From Myxococcales bacterium (lineage in GTDB: Bacteria > Myxococcota_C > UBA6777): DNA of 6,693 bases. The DNA is taken from the NCBI GenBank assembly GCA_027005175.1, contig JALTMC010000195.1, positions 1 through 6,693 of the forward strand, written 5' to 3'. Below the pieces are notes generated by a model. It saw only the letters and a list, made by a program, of their open reading frames with translations, ran no database searches and was not told the origin of the DNA. Positions 1 to 5,973 of the stretch are shown one piece after another (within the stretch, counting starts at the first letter, position 1; every line of letters begins with the position of its first letter). A program made the position numbers and the translations under genes.

Positions 1-465
1 GCACATAAGTACAAAACAACATTGTCAGATTTGCTGGATGAGCTGAAAGACGATCAAGAAGCGATGAGTTTGTTTGAAGAGTTTTATCCTGGGATTTGGG
101 ATGATTTGGCAGAACAGGGTTATCGTAGCTTGGAGTTGGAGCAACTCCCGCAGGCTGCTCGAATTTTTTCCTTTCTTTTGGAATACCACCCAGACAGTCC
201 GGCCTATTCGGCAGGTTATGCGGATGCACAGTTTGGGATGAAGAATTATATGGAAGCAGCCCAAAGCTATCTCACAACCGTAGAACATGCACCCCATATT
301 CCAGACGCACACTTCCTACTTGGAGAGATCTGGCTGTTCTTCCGGCACCCAAACCAAGCCAAGACTCGACTGGAACGAGTGCAAAGCATCCTTGAGGAAA
401 ACAAGGAACACTACCTGTTTGAGAGGTCCAAACAATATATCAAAACCATTCAAAAACTCGATTAA
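1..465 (+). CDS. TPR protein, possible SycD/LcrH-like type III secretion chaperone (5' end probably outside window)
   Basis: The frame is open from base 1 to the TAA at 463-465. The first usable start is a TTG at 22, but bases 1-21 carry no Shine-Dalgarno, so the true start is probably upstream. Numbering from that TTG (147 residues), three helical-hairpin repeats with an exact 34-residue period are visible at about 26-59, 60-93 and 94-127, each with small residues at the TPR positions (for example GYADAQFGMKNYMEAAQSY and HFLLGEIWLFFRHPNQA). TPRs bind peptides or partner proteins. Total size, three TPRs after a short acidic N-terminal helix and a short C-terminal helix resemble cytoplasmic class II chaperones of type III secretion translocators. 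This is a fold-level resemblance; a generic TPR scaffold is equally possible. The next gene follows on the same strand after 101 nt. There is no signal peptide in the visible part. TPR call strong, chaperone role inferred. Confidence 0.75.
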   Translation, partial: AHKYKTTLSDLLDELKDDQEAMSLFEEFYPGIWDDLAEQGYRSLELEQLPQAARIFSFLLEYHPDSPAYSAGYADAQFGMKNYMEAAQSYLTTVEHAPHIPDAHFLLGEIWLFFRHPNQAKTRLERVQSILEENKEHYLFERSKQYIKTIQKLD

Positions 466-490
466 ATCATCTCACAGGAAGAACACAGAG

Positions 491-556
491 CCAGCAAAAC
501 CATCACTCGGGACCAGCAAAACCATCACTTGAGACCAGCAAAGCCATCGAGAAAGG
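491..556 (+). repeat. Three tandem 22-nt repeats upstream of the 112-residue gene
   Basis: Three consecutive 22-nt units lie at 491-512, 513-534 and 535-556. Units 1 and 2 differ at only two positions (core CCAGCAAAACCATCACT). Unit 3 keeps CCAGCAAA-CCATC and then diverges into the purine-rich stretch that acts as ribosome binding site for the ATG at 567. The repeats lie wholly in the spacer between two same-strand genes. They are too short and have no spacers, so they are not a CRISPR array. They could be replication slippage or a leader element affecting translation of the downstream gene; the sequence does not decide. Confidence 0.85.
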
Positions 557-559
557 AAG
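553..559 (+). promoter_or_regulatory. Ribosome binding site of the 112-residue gene
   Basis: AAGGAAG lies 7 nt before the ATG at 567 and supports that start. It falls inside the third, diverged unit of the tandem repeat, so the repeat array and the translation signal are physically joined. The same heptamer precedes the lipoprotein gene start at 989. Confidence 0.7.
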
Positions 560-566
560 CAACACA

Positions 567-905
567 ATGATAAGAGCACAATGGACTCCACCAGCCCTCC
601 CACCAGCCCCAAGATATCTCAATGTGTCGGTAGAACAAGCACTGCCAACCCTATTTTCGACAAAGAAAGACACCAGCGAGACCTACACGGAACACGCAAG
701 GCAAAGCTCTGCCAAACAACAAACCACCCGCAGTTTCGCAAGTTACAGTGAGAGGATCGATTCAAAAGAGTTACAACAAAGAAGGAAAGATGCATTAGAG
801 TACTGCGACAACTACTTCGAAGAGCAAAAAAGACACACGGGCCAGGGCATTCAGAGCAGCTCTCTCAAGCGTCGATTCAAACAATTAATGCGTATGCTGC
901 GATAA
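567..905 (+). CDS. Hypothetical 112-residue basic protein
   Basis: I do not recognise this protein. It starts at an ATG with a good Shine-Dalgarno (AAGGAAG, 7-nt spacer) and ends with TAA at 903-905. The first 20 residues are rich in proline (PPALPPAPRY), residues about 35-65 are Ser/Thr/Gln-rich and probably disordered, and residues about 62-112 are highly charged and likely helical (SKELQQRRKDALEYCDNYFEEQ, then a Lys/Arg-rich end finishing KQLMRMLR). There is no signal peptide or membrane segment, so it should be cytoplasmic unless exported by a signal-less route. It follows the TPR gene by 101 nt on the same strand. If the TPR protein is a secretion chaperone, this small disordered-plus-helical protein is a natural candidate client or partner, but that is inference from position only. 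Confidence 0.65.
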   Translation: MIRAQWTPPALPPAPRYLNVSVEQALPTLFSTKKDTSETYTEHARQSSAKQQTTRSFASYSERIDSKELQQRRKDALEYCDNYFEEQKRHTGQGIQSSSLKRRFKQLMRMLR

Positions 906-944
906 CACGATAGCTTTGTCATCTTCCCAACCAAAAGATTCCTG

Positions 945-953
945 TGCTATGTT
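945..953 (+). promoter_or_regulatory. Candidate extended -10 promoter of the lipoprotein gene
   Basis: TGCTATGTT reads as an extended -10 (TG-N-TATGTT) about 36 nt before the ATG at 989. There is no good -35; TTCCCA at 924-929 is the best-placed but poor match. The position would give a short leader of about 30 nt. It sits in the 83-nt gap after the previous gene, so a separate transcript is possible but not shown. Confidence 0.25.
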
Positions 954-976
954 CCACACAAGGGAAAACGGGAAAG

Positions 977-983
977 AAGGAAG
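977..983 (+). promoter_or_regulatory. Ribosome binding site deciding the lipoprotein start
   Basis: AAGGAAG lies 5 nt before the ATG at 989. The reading frame could be extended to a GTG at 944, but that start has no purine-rich site and would put a polar stretch ahead of the signal peptide. This site plus the lipoprotein signal sequence select 989. Confidence 0.75.
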
Positions 984-988
984 TTGTG

Positions 989-1054
989 ATGAGAGTGGGT
1001 CTTTTGTGTCGTGTCATGTTGTGCATATTGTGTATGTTATGGATTGTTGGTTGT
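989..1054 (+). other. Lipoprotein signal peptide and lipobox
   Basis: Residues 1-22 of the large lipoprotein: basic start (R2, R8), hydrophobic core MLCILCMLWIV and lipobox I19-V20-G21-C22. Cys22 would be lipidated after signal peptidase II cleavage. The core itself holds three further cysteines (7, 12, 15), but only Cys22 is followed by hydrophilic sequence, so it is the modification site. Confidence 0.88.
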
Positions 1055-4000
1055 GGCCAACTCCCCCTCCCCAATGAGCCATCCGAGTCCACACAAAAGG
1101 AACAAACAACGTCTATAGAATCTGCCGATGCCGAACAAGAGAGAGTTCCTGATTTTGAGAAAAAACGCCAACCAAAGGAACACACGATAACATCGGATGA
1201 TGCAGGAGAATCAACCCCACCGGACAACCGTCACAGCGAAACCTTGGCTGAGCCAGTCACAGAGGAGCCTTCCACCGATGAAGGCTTAACACAAGAAGAG
1301 AACCCATCCGAGCAACAGCAACCCGACAGCATCCCAACCGATCCTTGTAAGACAAGCCCTTTGAAGCAGCTCTACGGAAAAGATGTGGTAACAGTATCCT
1401 GCCATTCAGAGCAGGGGGGCTATCGAACCTACACCTTGTCCACCACCCATCCACTGCGCGACAACAAACCTGCCAGTAAAAAGATTCAGTTCTCTGAACG
1501 CAAAGGTTCAGGCGAGCTATTTTTACGATCTGGAAATATCCTGTTTGATGCTTTGTTTGCAATGGCTGTGGACGAGACCTGGCAAAACAGCGTGAAGCAA
1601 GTCAAGGACGGTAGCTTTCGCAAGGGCCAGCCCGTACCGTGCACCTGCTACCAGACAGGCGCAAGCTGGACTTGGGCCTGGACAAGAGACACAGCCTACG
1701 CTGTCGATCTAGCACTTGCCTCCTATGCTCCACAACGTTCAAAAAATACATTGCTATTTAAGATATCGGACCGCAAAGCAAAGACGGGAGGGAAAGGCCC
1801 GCAAATCATCCAAGATACGGGTACAGGAGGAAGTTGGCCTGTTTCCAGCGACCGCGTGGTCTGGGCTTTGTCAGCCTGGCGATTGGCTCTTGTGCTTCCC
1901 CCCACAGAACGAAAGAGATTCCTTTTAAAAGCATACCCTGCTCTCTCCACTACACTTCAGCTCGATCGAAAGGTATTGTTCGATACCAAAGATGGCCTCT
2001 ACCGGGGAGAACAGTCCTTTCTCGATTGGCGAGAGCAGACCTATCCATCCTGGACGAAAAAGAGGTTGTGGCATATCGCTATGTCCAAGGCACTCTCGAC
2101 CAATATGACACACCTGATCGCTTTTGAAGCCGCAGCGAAGATGGCCAAGGCATTGGGAAAAAGTACGGAAGAGAAGCTCTATCTCACATGGTCACAAGAT
2201 CTTCGAAAATCCATCCAACAGAAGTTTTACATCGCTTCCGTGGGTCTCTACAGCAGTATGCTTACCACAACCCTCGATCCTTCTGCGGTTTACAAATACG
2301 ATTTGCTTGGCAATGCCCTGGCCATTTTATGGGGCATCGCGGATCGTCAGACGGCCAAGAAGGTCGTGTCGAGCTATCCCCACTCCGACAAGGGGCCTCC
2401 GGTGGTATGGCCACAGCAGCCCTTTACCCCCATTTATCACAACCGAGCGATCTGGCCCTTTGTCACAGCGTACTGGATTCGAGCGGCCAAACATGCCAAA
2501 CATGCCAAGGCCGTCAGTCACAACATGCGCTCCATGGTCCGAGGTGCCGCACTCAACCTCTCCAATATGGAAAACTTCGAGTTTCTATCCGGCACCAACT
2601 ATGTCCGAGATGGAAAGTACTCTGGCCCCATCGTCAACTCACGTCGCCAGCTGTGGTCCGTCGCTGGCTACCTTTCCATGGTCCAAGATATCCTGTTTGG
2701 ACTTGAACTCCACGAGCAAGGCATCCGATTCTTACCTTTCTTCCCACGAGAGTTGAGACAGGCTTGGTTTCCTGCAAACACCATGTCTTTGCATGGCTTC
2801 ATGTACCAGGGGAAGCGTCTTGATATAACACTCCACCTGCCCCCCAAATCATCGGATTCATCCGGTATTTTTCAGATACAAACGATAACACTCAATGGTG
2901 TCCATGTTGGAAAGATGTGGCTAAAAGCATCCCAACTCAAACCCTCCAATGCCCTTGTGATCACATTGAGCCAACCAACGCAAAGCACAAAGGAAGCGAT
3001 CAAAGTCGTCAAGGACAACAAAGACTTTCGACTCTTTTGGAGTCCGAGAGAGCCATCCATTACAAGGTTGATACAAGTAGGAAACACCCTACAGCTCACA
3101 CTCTCCAGCAATGGGGAACAAGGAGTCACACACAATGTATATCGTGATGGTGTTCTTGTCGGCAAAGATGTCCCTTCAGGAACCTGGACCGATATCACAG
3201 CCACAAAGTACCCAACACATAGTTACTGTTATGCCGTGGATTCGGGTTTCACGTCGTCAAAGAACCGCTCCCATCACTCCTTGCCCAAATGTTGGTTGGG
3301 AAAGAAACGAGAGCGTGAGCAAAACCTGGATGTCTATCGATTTGCCTCTGTTGGAGGAAGCTGGGGAAATTCAGGTAGTGTCAAGGCCTATTTGAAGTGG
3401 GGACAGGGAAAAGACAGCCTGGAGATCGCAGCCCTTCGACCGACCTGGACAGGGGAACACCTTCTCCAATTAGTCTACCGAAACCCGCATGGTGGCTTTA
3501 CTTCAGGAATTGTTTGTGCCACCAAACGAGTACGCCTGTTTGACAACACCAGCGGGCAACTTTTGAAAGAGGCCATACTGGTTATGCCAACAAGCGAGAA
3601 TCTACCGCAAGCGTTTTCAAGCGAGATGAGGGTCGTTCTCAATGCCAATAACACCTATCGCCTACGAATCGACAATGCCGACATCGTTCACAACATGTCT
3701 TACTTGCAACATTTTTCTCTATACACGGCAGGACCTGGAGGAGGCAGTCAACCCTTCAATCAAGTCGAAATACAAGGACTGCGTTTGTTCCCTATATCCG
3801 GGAAGAAAAGCAAGATTACAACCGGAAGTGTCATCGCCTTTGACGGTAAGGATGACATCAAAAAATACAAGCCAACACAGGTCGTGACACCAGGAATACA
3901 GTTGAAGACTTGGGAGAGATTTGCCCTCACATGGGACCGCGACTGGCTTTATATCACGATCGTCAGCCAGGGATTTGAGAATGGGGTCAAGGCATTTAAC

Positions 4001-4447
4001 TTGTATCTTGAAACCGCAGGAGCGACCTGGCCCACAGTCAAGCAAGGGAGTGGAATCAGGTATTTAAACCAAGTCCCCATGCTCCCTTTTACACCAACGT
4101 ATATGCTGGGAGTGAGACGACAAAGCAACAACAACGATGGATTTGGACCGTGGAATGGGATATGGCGCAAGACAACAAAGGGATGGATCTTGCAAACCCG
4201 GTTCAAGACAAAGTCAGATTATGTTGTGGCCTCAGACAAGCACACGATCTCTTATCGAGTCCATCGGGCAGAGCTTGGCTGGCCTCAGAAGCTCCGATGG
4301 GCTGGGCACCTAGTGAACCATGTCGCTGGAAACGAATGGAAACTCACCTTACCCAAAAGCCACACACCTTGGGTACATTCGAACAAAGGCTACTATGAGA
4401 TCGAGTTAGCCAACCCGCCAAATTCATCGAAGTGGGTCGTCAAATAG
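989..4447 (+). CDS. Multidomain outer-membrane lipoprotein with six-hairpin glycosidase-like domain
   Basis: This 1152-residue protein begins with a lipoprotein signal peptide (two Arg, a hydrophobic core, lipobox IVGC with Cys22; Gly at +2 favours the outer membrane by the E. coli rule). Residues about 24-120 are Glu/Pro/Ser/Thr-rich and disordered, a tether. Residues about 175-590 look like an (alpha/alpha)6 six-hairpin glycosidase: W231-T-R-D234-T-A-Y, SFLDWREQTYP (D346, E349), STN (N372), VVWPQQPFTPIYHNRAIWPF (472-491), ENFE (E528, E531) and RQLWSVAGYL (from 553). I recognise these segments from bacterial trehalase/GH63/rhamnosidase-like six-hairpin proteins. D234, E349 and E531 are candidate catalytic acids, not proven. 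A beta-rich region follows to about 675, then an FN3-like module (about 680-765, YRDGV and YCYAV), a CBM-like beta sandwich (about 780-940), and a C-terminal beta domain (about 940-1152) of possible CBM9/DOMON type. Probable role: binding and hydrolysis of an external or periplasmic glycan; the substrate cannot be read from the sequence. Confidence 0.85.
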   Translation: MRVGLLCRVMLCILCMLWIVGCGQLPLPNEPSESTQKEQTTSIESADAEQERVPDFEKKRQPKEHTITSDDAGESTPPDNRHSETLAEPVTEEPSTDEGLTQEENPSEQQQPDSIPTDPCKTSPLKQLYGKDVVTVSCHSEQGGYRTYTLSTTHPLRDNKPASKKIQFSERKGSGELFLRSGNILFDALFAMAVDETWQNSVKQVKDGSFRKGQPVPCTCYQTGASWTWAWTRDTAYAVDLALASYAPQRSKNTLLFKISDRKAKTGGKGPQIIQDTGTGGSWPVSSDRVVWALSAWRLALVLPPTERKRFLLKAYPALSTTLQLDRKVLFDTKDGLYRGEQSFLDWREQTYPSWTKKRLWHIAMSKALSTNMTHLIAFEAAAKMAKALGKSTEEKLYLTWSQDLRKSIQQKFYIASVGLYSSMLTTTLDPSAVYKYDLLGNALAILWGIADRQTAKKVVSSYPHSDKGPPVVWPQQPFTPIYHNRAIWPFVTAYWIRAAKHAKHAKAVSHNMRSMVRGAALNLSNMENFEFLSGTNYVRDGKYSGPIVNSRRQLWSVAGYLSMVQDILFGLELHEQGIRFLPFFPRELRQAWFPANTMSLHGFMYQGKRLDITLHLPPKSSDSSGIFQIQTITLNGVHVGKMWLKASQLKPSNALVITLSQPTQSTKEAIKVVKDNKDFRLFWSPREPSITRLIQVGNTLQLTLSSNGEQGVTHNVYRDGVLVGKDVPSGTWTDITATKYPTHSYCYAVDSGFTSSKNRSHHSLPKCWLGKKREREQNLDVYRFASVGGSWGNSGSVKAYLKWGQGKDSLEIAALRPTWTGEHLLQLVYRNPHGGFTSGIVCATKRVRLFDNTSGQLLKEAILVMPTSENLPQAFSSEMRVVLNANNTYRLRIDNADIVHNMSYLQHFSLYTAGPGGGSQPFNQVEIQGLRLFPISGKKSKITTGSVIAFDGKDDIKKYKPTQVVTPGIQLKTWERFALTWDRDWLYITIVSQGFENGVKAFNLYLETAGATWPTVKQGSGIRYLNQVPMLPFTPTYMLGVRRQSNNNDGFGPWNGIWRKTTKGWILQTRFKTKSDYVVASDKHTISYRVHRAELGWPQKLRWAGHLVNHVAGNEWKLTLPKSHTPWVHSNKGYYEIELANPPNSSKWVVK

Positions 4448-4470
4448 ACACAGAAATCTCGTCATTTATG

Positions 4471-4499
4471 TTGCGCGTTTCCAAGAGTGTTACTATGAT
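4471..4499 (+). promoter_or_regulatory. Candidate sigma70-type promoter of the repeat protein gene
   Basis: TTGCGC at 4471-4476 and TATGAT at 4494-4499 are separated by 17 nt. The -10 matches the consensus at 5 of 6 positions, the -35 only at 3 of 6. Transcription would start near 4506 and give a leader of about 200 nt before the ATG at 4710. Confidence 0.35.
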
Positions 4500-4655
4500 G
4501 GGTTGAATGAAAAACAAGCTTATTCGTCTGTGAGATTGAATGAGCTGTCACGAAAACATGGACGGTACTGGTACAGTCTGTTCGTATTCGAGGCTCATTT
4601 CAAGCAGAAACGCGTTCAGCCCACGGAAAGAAGCTCAGTTGCAATCAAAAAGCTG

Positions 4656-4668
4656 CCACACGGTGTGG
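4656..4668. promoter_or_regulatory. Perfect 13-nt palindrome in the leader
   Basis: CCACAC-G-GTGTGG has two perfect 6-nt arms around one base. It lies about 40 nt before the ATG at 4710 and downstream of the candidate promoter. It could be a small operator or a short RNA hairpin (5-bp stem, CGG loop). Short palindromes also arise by chance, so this is only a candidate. Confidence 0.25.
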
Positions 4669-4693
4669 ATGATGTGAAAGATGTGACTGATAC

Positions 4694-4700
4694 AGAGGAG
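4694..4700 (+). promoter_or_regulatory. Ribosome binding site deciding the repeat protein start
   Basis: AGAGGAG lies 9 nt before the ATG at 4710. Together with the signal peptide that begins exactly there, it selects 4710 over the longer frame from TTG 4503. Confidence 0.75.
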
Positions 4701-4709
4701 ACACATTCG

Positions 4710-4802
4710 ATGAATCAAGTCTGGAAAAGAATGCTCCAGCTTGCTCTGGCCCTTACGATTGGTGCAGGTGCTTTTGTACTTTCACCCATCGAGGCTCAGG
4801 CG
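4710..4802 (+). other. Sec signal peptide of the repeat protein
   Basis: Residues 1-31: N-region with K6 and R7, hydrophobic core LQLALALTIGAGAFVL, then SPIEAQA with small residues at -3 and -1 for signal peptidase I. There is no lipobox cysteine, so the protein should be released to the periplasm or beyond. Confidence 0.85.
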
Positions 4803-5876
4803 CTGGTCAAGAAGTTGACGGTTCGTGGATACCTGTACTACCGCAACGGTGCTCGGGGAAAAAGATACACATGGCACTTACGACTGTATACCCGAACAGG
4901 AATTATCATTGGCAGCGGTCGTGACAAAGATGGTTATGCCGAATTCTTTGGAACCTACAACAGGTATACCAAACGTTTTTATATGACCAAGTATTTCAAG
5001 TACCGACGTCGAGGTCGCAAGAAATTCTACTACAAAGGCAAGATTATTGGCAGACGACTACGAGGCTCAGCACACTTCCACTCCTATTGGGGAAAGCGTT
5101 ATGCAGGCTGGAGCGGGCGCACCACATTCAGTCGATACAAACTCTCTCTCGGTCGGCCCAAACGTATCTTCCTCACAGGAAAGCTTCGCTACAGAAACTC
5201 AGGCCGAAGCAAACGGTTTACATGGAGATTGCGATACTATCCAAGCTCAGGTCGTTGTTTTGGAACCACCAAGGATCGTGATGGACGTGCAAGCTTTGAA
5301 GGCGTTTATGACAAACCCACCAAACGTTTCTTCCTACGAAAACGTTTTTACGGCAGCAACAAAGACCTCTACTATCGTGGAAAGATCTCAGGAAAACGGG
5401 TTTGGGGAACAGCCCGAGGTGGCTCATTCACAGCCCGTCGCTACTACGCAACATGGCGTGCAAGAATGCTGTGGAAGAGTAGTGGTGTTGCCCCACACAG
5501 ACACCGTCACCCCAGAAGATTCAGAAGAAGAAATGGGATCAAGCACTTCACCTTAATTGGAAGGTTACGTTACCGACGAAGGCCCCGACGTGGCAGTCGT
5601 TACAAGACTTTCACCTGGAAACTTCGATTCTACCGTAGCAGTGGAAAGTGTTTTGGTGAAACGAGCGACAGAGATGGAAAAGCGTCCTTCTTTGGAAGTT
5701 GTGATCCAGATTCAGGTCGTCTGCGTTTGAAAAAACGTTTTCGTGGAAGTCGAACATACTTCTATTATACAGGCAGACTAACAAAGCGTGGCGCACGTGG
5801 TGTCGCACGACGATACGGTTTCCGCGGTCGAATCTATGCCACCTGGAAAGCTCGGGTAGTTCGAAGAACCCGTTAA
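4710..5876 (+). CDS. Secreted polycationic Arg/Tyr-rich protein with three repeat domains, function unknown
   Basis: I do not recognise this family. The 388-residue product starts with a clear Sec signal peptide (K6, R7, hydrophobic 9-24, AQA cleavage site after residue 31). The mature part consists of three homologous domains at about 36-139, 153-252 and 280-382. Each shows G-x-L-x-Y-R, then R-x-[FY]-T-W-x-L-R-x-Y, then D-x-D-G-x-A-x-F-x-G, then a [YF]-Y-Y-x-G-[KR] strand and a final Y-A-x-W or YAGW. The pattern of alternating aromatic and basic residues suggests beta-strands, perhaps a small barrel or sandwich. By my count the mature chain has 74 Arg, 33 Lys and only 13 Asp/Glu, plus about 33 Tyr. 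A His/Arg-rich linker (262-274) joins domains 2 and 3. Such a charge implies binding of a polyanion (nucleic acid, LPS, acidic polysaccharide) outside the inner membrane, but this is inference. No catalytic motif is visible. Confidence 0.85.
   Translation: MNQVWKRMLQLALALTIGAGAFVLSPIEAQALVKKLTVRGYLYYRNGARGKRYTWHLRLYTRTGIIIGSGRDKDGYAEFFGTYNRYTKRFYMTKYFKYRRRGRKKFYYKGKIIGRRLRGSAHFHSYWGKRYAGWSGRTTFSRYKLSLGRPKRIFLTGKLRYRNSGRSKRFTWRLRYYPSSGRCFGTTKDRDGRASFEGVYDKPTKRFFLRKRFYGSNKDLYYRGKISGKRVWGTARGGSFTARRYYATWRARMLWKSSGVAPHRHRHPRRFRRRNGIKHFTLIGRLRYRRRPRRGSRYKTFTWKLRFYRSSGKCFGETSDRDGKASFFGSCDPDSGRLRLKKRFRGSRTYFYYTGRLTKRGARGVARRYGFRGRIYATWKARVVRRTR
4815..5126 (+). repeat. Polycationic domain, copy 1
   Basis: Residues about 36-139. 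Landmarks: G40, T54-W55, D72-K-D-G75, F106-Y-Y-K-G110 and Y131-A-G-W134. This copy has no cysteine; where copies 2 and 3 have G-[RK]-C-F-G, it has G-I-I-I-G. It also has an extra insertion of basic residues (YRRRGRKK) before the FYYKG strand. Confidence 0.8.
5166..5465 (+). repeat. Polycationic domain, copy 2
   Basis: Residues about 153-252. Landmarks: G157, T171-W172, C183, D189-R-D-G192, L220-Y-Y-R-G224 and Y246-A-T-W249. It is closest to copy 1 in the middle (YDKPTKRFFLRKRF against YNRYTKRFYMTKYF) and to copy 3 in the G-x-C-F-G segment. Confidence 0.8.
5547..5855 (+). repeat. Polycationic domain, copy 3
   Basis: Residues about 280-382. Landmarks: G284, T302-W303, C314, D320-R-D-G323, C331, F351-Y-Y-T-G355 and Y376-A-T-W379. 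It carries an extra basic insertion (RRRPRRGSR) after the first strand. It is the only copy with two cysteines (C314 and C331), which could pair within the domain. Confidence 0.8.
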
Positions 5877-5973
5877 TCCGCATGGATAAAGCGTACCTCC
5901 CGACTTTGACAGTACCTGGTTACACAGTGCAAGCCAGAGAAACATAGACCAGTATAGAAGTTCTCTCCATAGG

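Larger units (their letters stand above)
4448..4709. other. 262-nt spacer before the polycationic repeat gene
   Basis: The spacer holds a candidate promoter (4471-4499), a perfect short palindrome (4656-4668) and the ribosome binding site of the next gene (4694-4700). The downstream reading frame stays open back to a TTG at 4503, adding 69 residues, but that start has no ribosome binding site and would bury the signal peptide inside the protein, so I treat the stretch as untranslated leader. No convincing terminator for the upstream lipoprotein gene was seen. Confidence 0.6.

Noticed and set aside
25-312. A 95-codon minus-strand open frame opposite the TPR gene
   Set aside because: It is antisense to a well-supported TPR coding sequence with a clean 34-residue period, and its translation shows no domain.
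491-556. CRISPR array
   Set aside because: The 22-nt units are directly adjacent with no spacers between them, and no cas-like gene is present.
944-988. A 15-residue N-terminal extension of the lipoprotein from GTG 944
   Set aside because: The ATG at 989 has AAGGAAG at 5 nt and begins a standard lipoprotein signal peptide; the extension adds only polar residues.
2124-2756. A 210-codon open frame on the + strand inside the glycosidase gene
   Set aside because: It is an out-of-frame shadow of the conserved six-hairpin domain. Its translation is rich in Pro/Ser/Arg with no recognisable domain, and it has no ribosome binding site.
4503-4709. A 69-residue N-terminal extension of the polycationic protein from TTG 4503
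   Set aside because: No ribosome binding site precedes it, and it would place a complete signal peptide in the protein interior, whereas ATG 4710 has AGAGGAG at 9 nt.
5047-5556. A 169-codon open frame on the + strand inside the polycationic gene, encoding a Ser/Thr/Glu-rich protein
   Set aside because: It lies in another frame of a gene with clear repeat structure, signal peptide and ribosome binding site. It has no signals of its own, and Arg-rich coding tends to leave alternative frames open.
5936-5966. Possible terminator hairpin between the convergent genes (AGAGAA with TTCTCT)
   Set aside because: The stem is only 6 bp, AT-rich, with a 19-nt loop and no T-run. It is not a credible intrinsic terminator.
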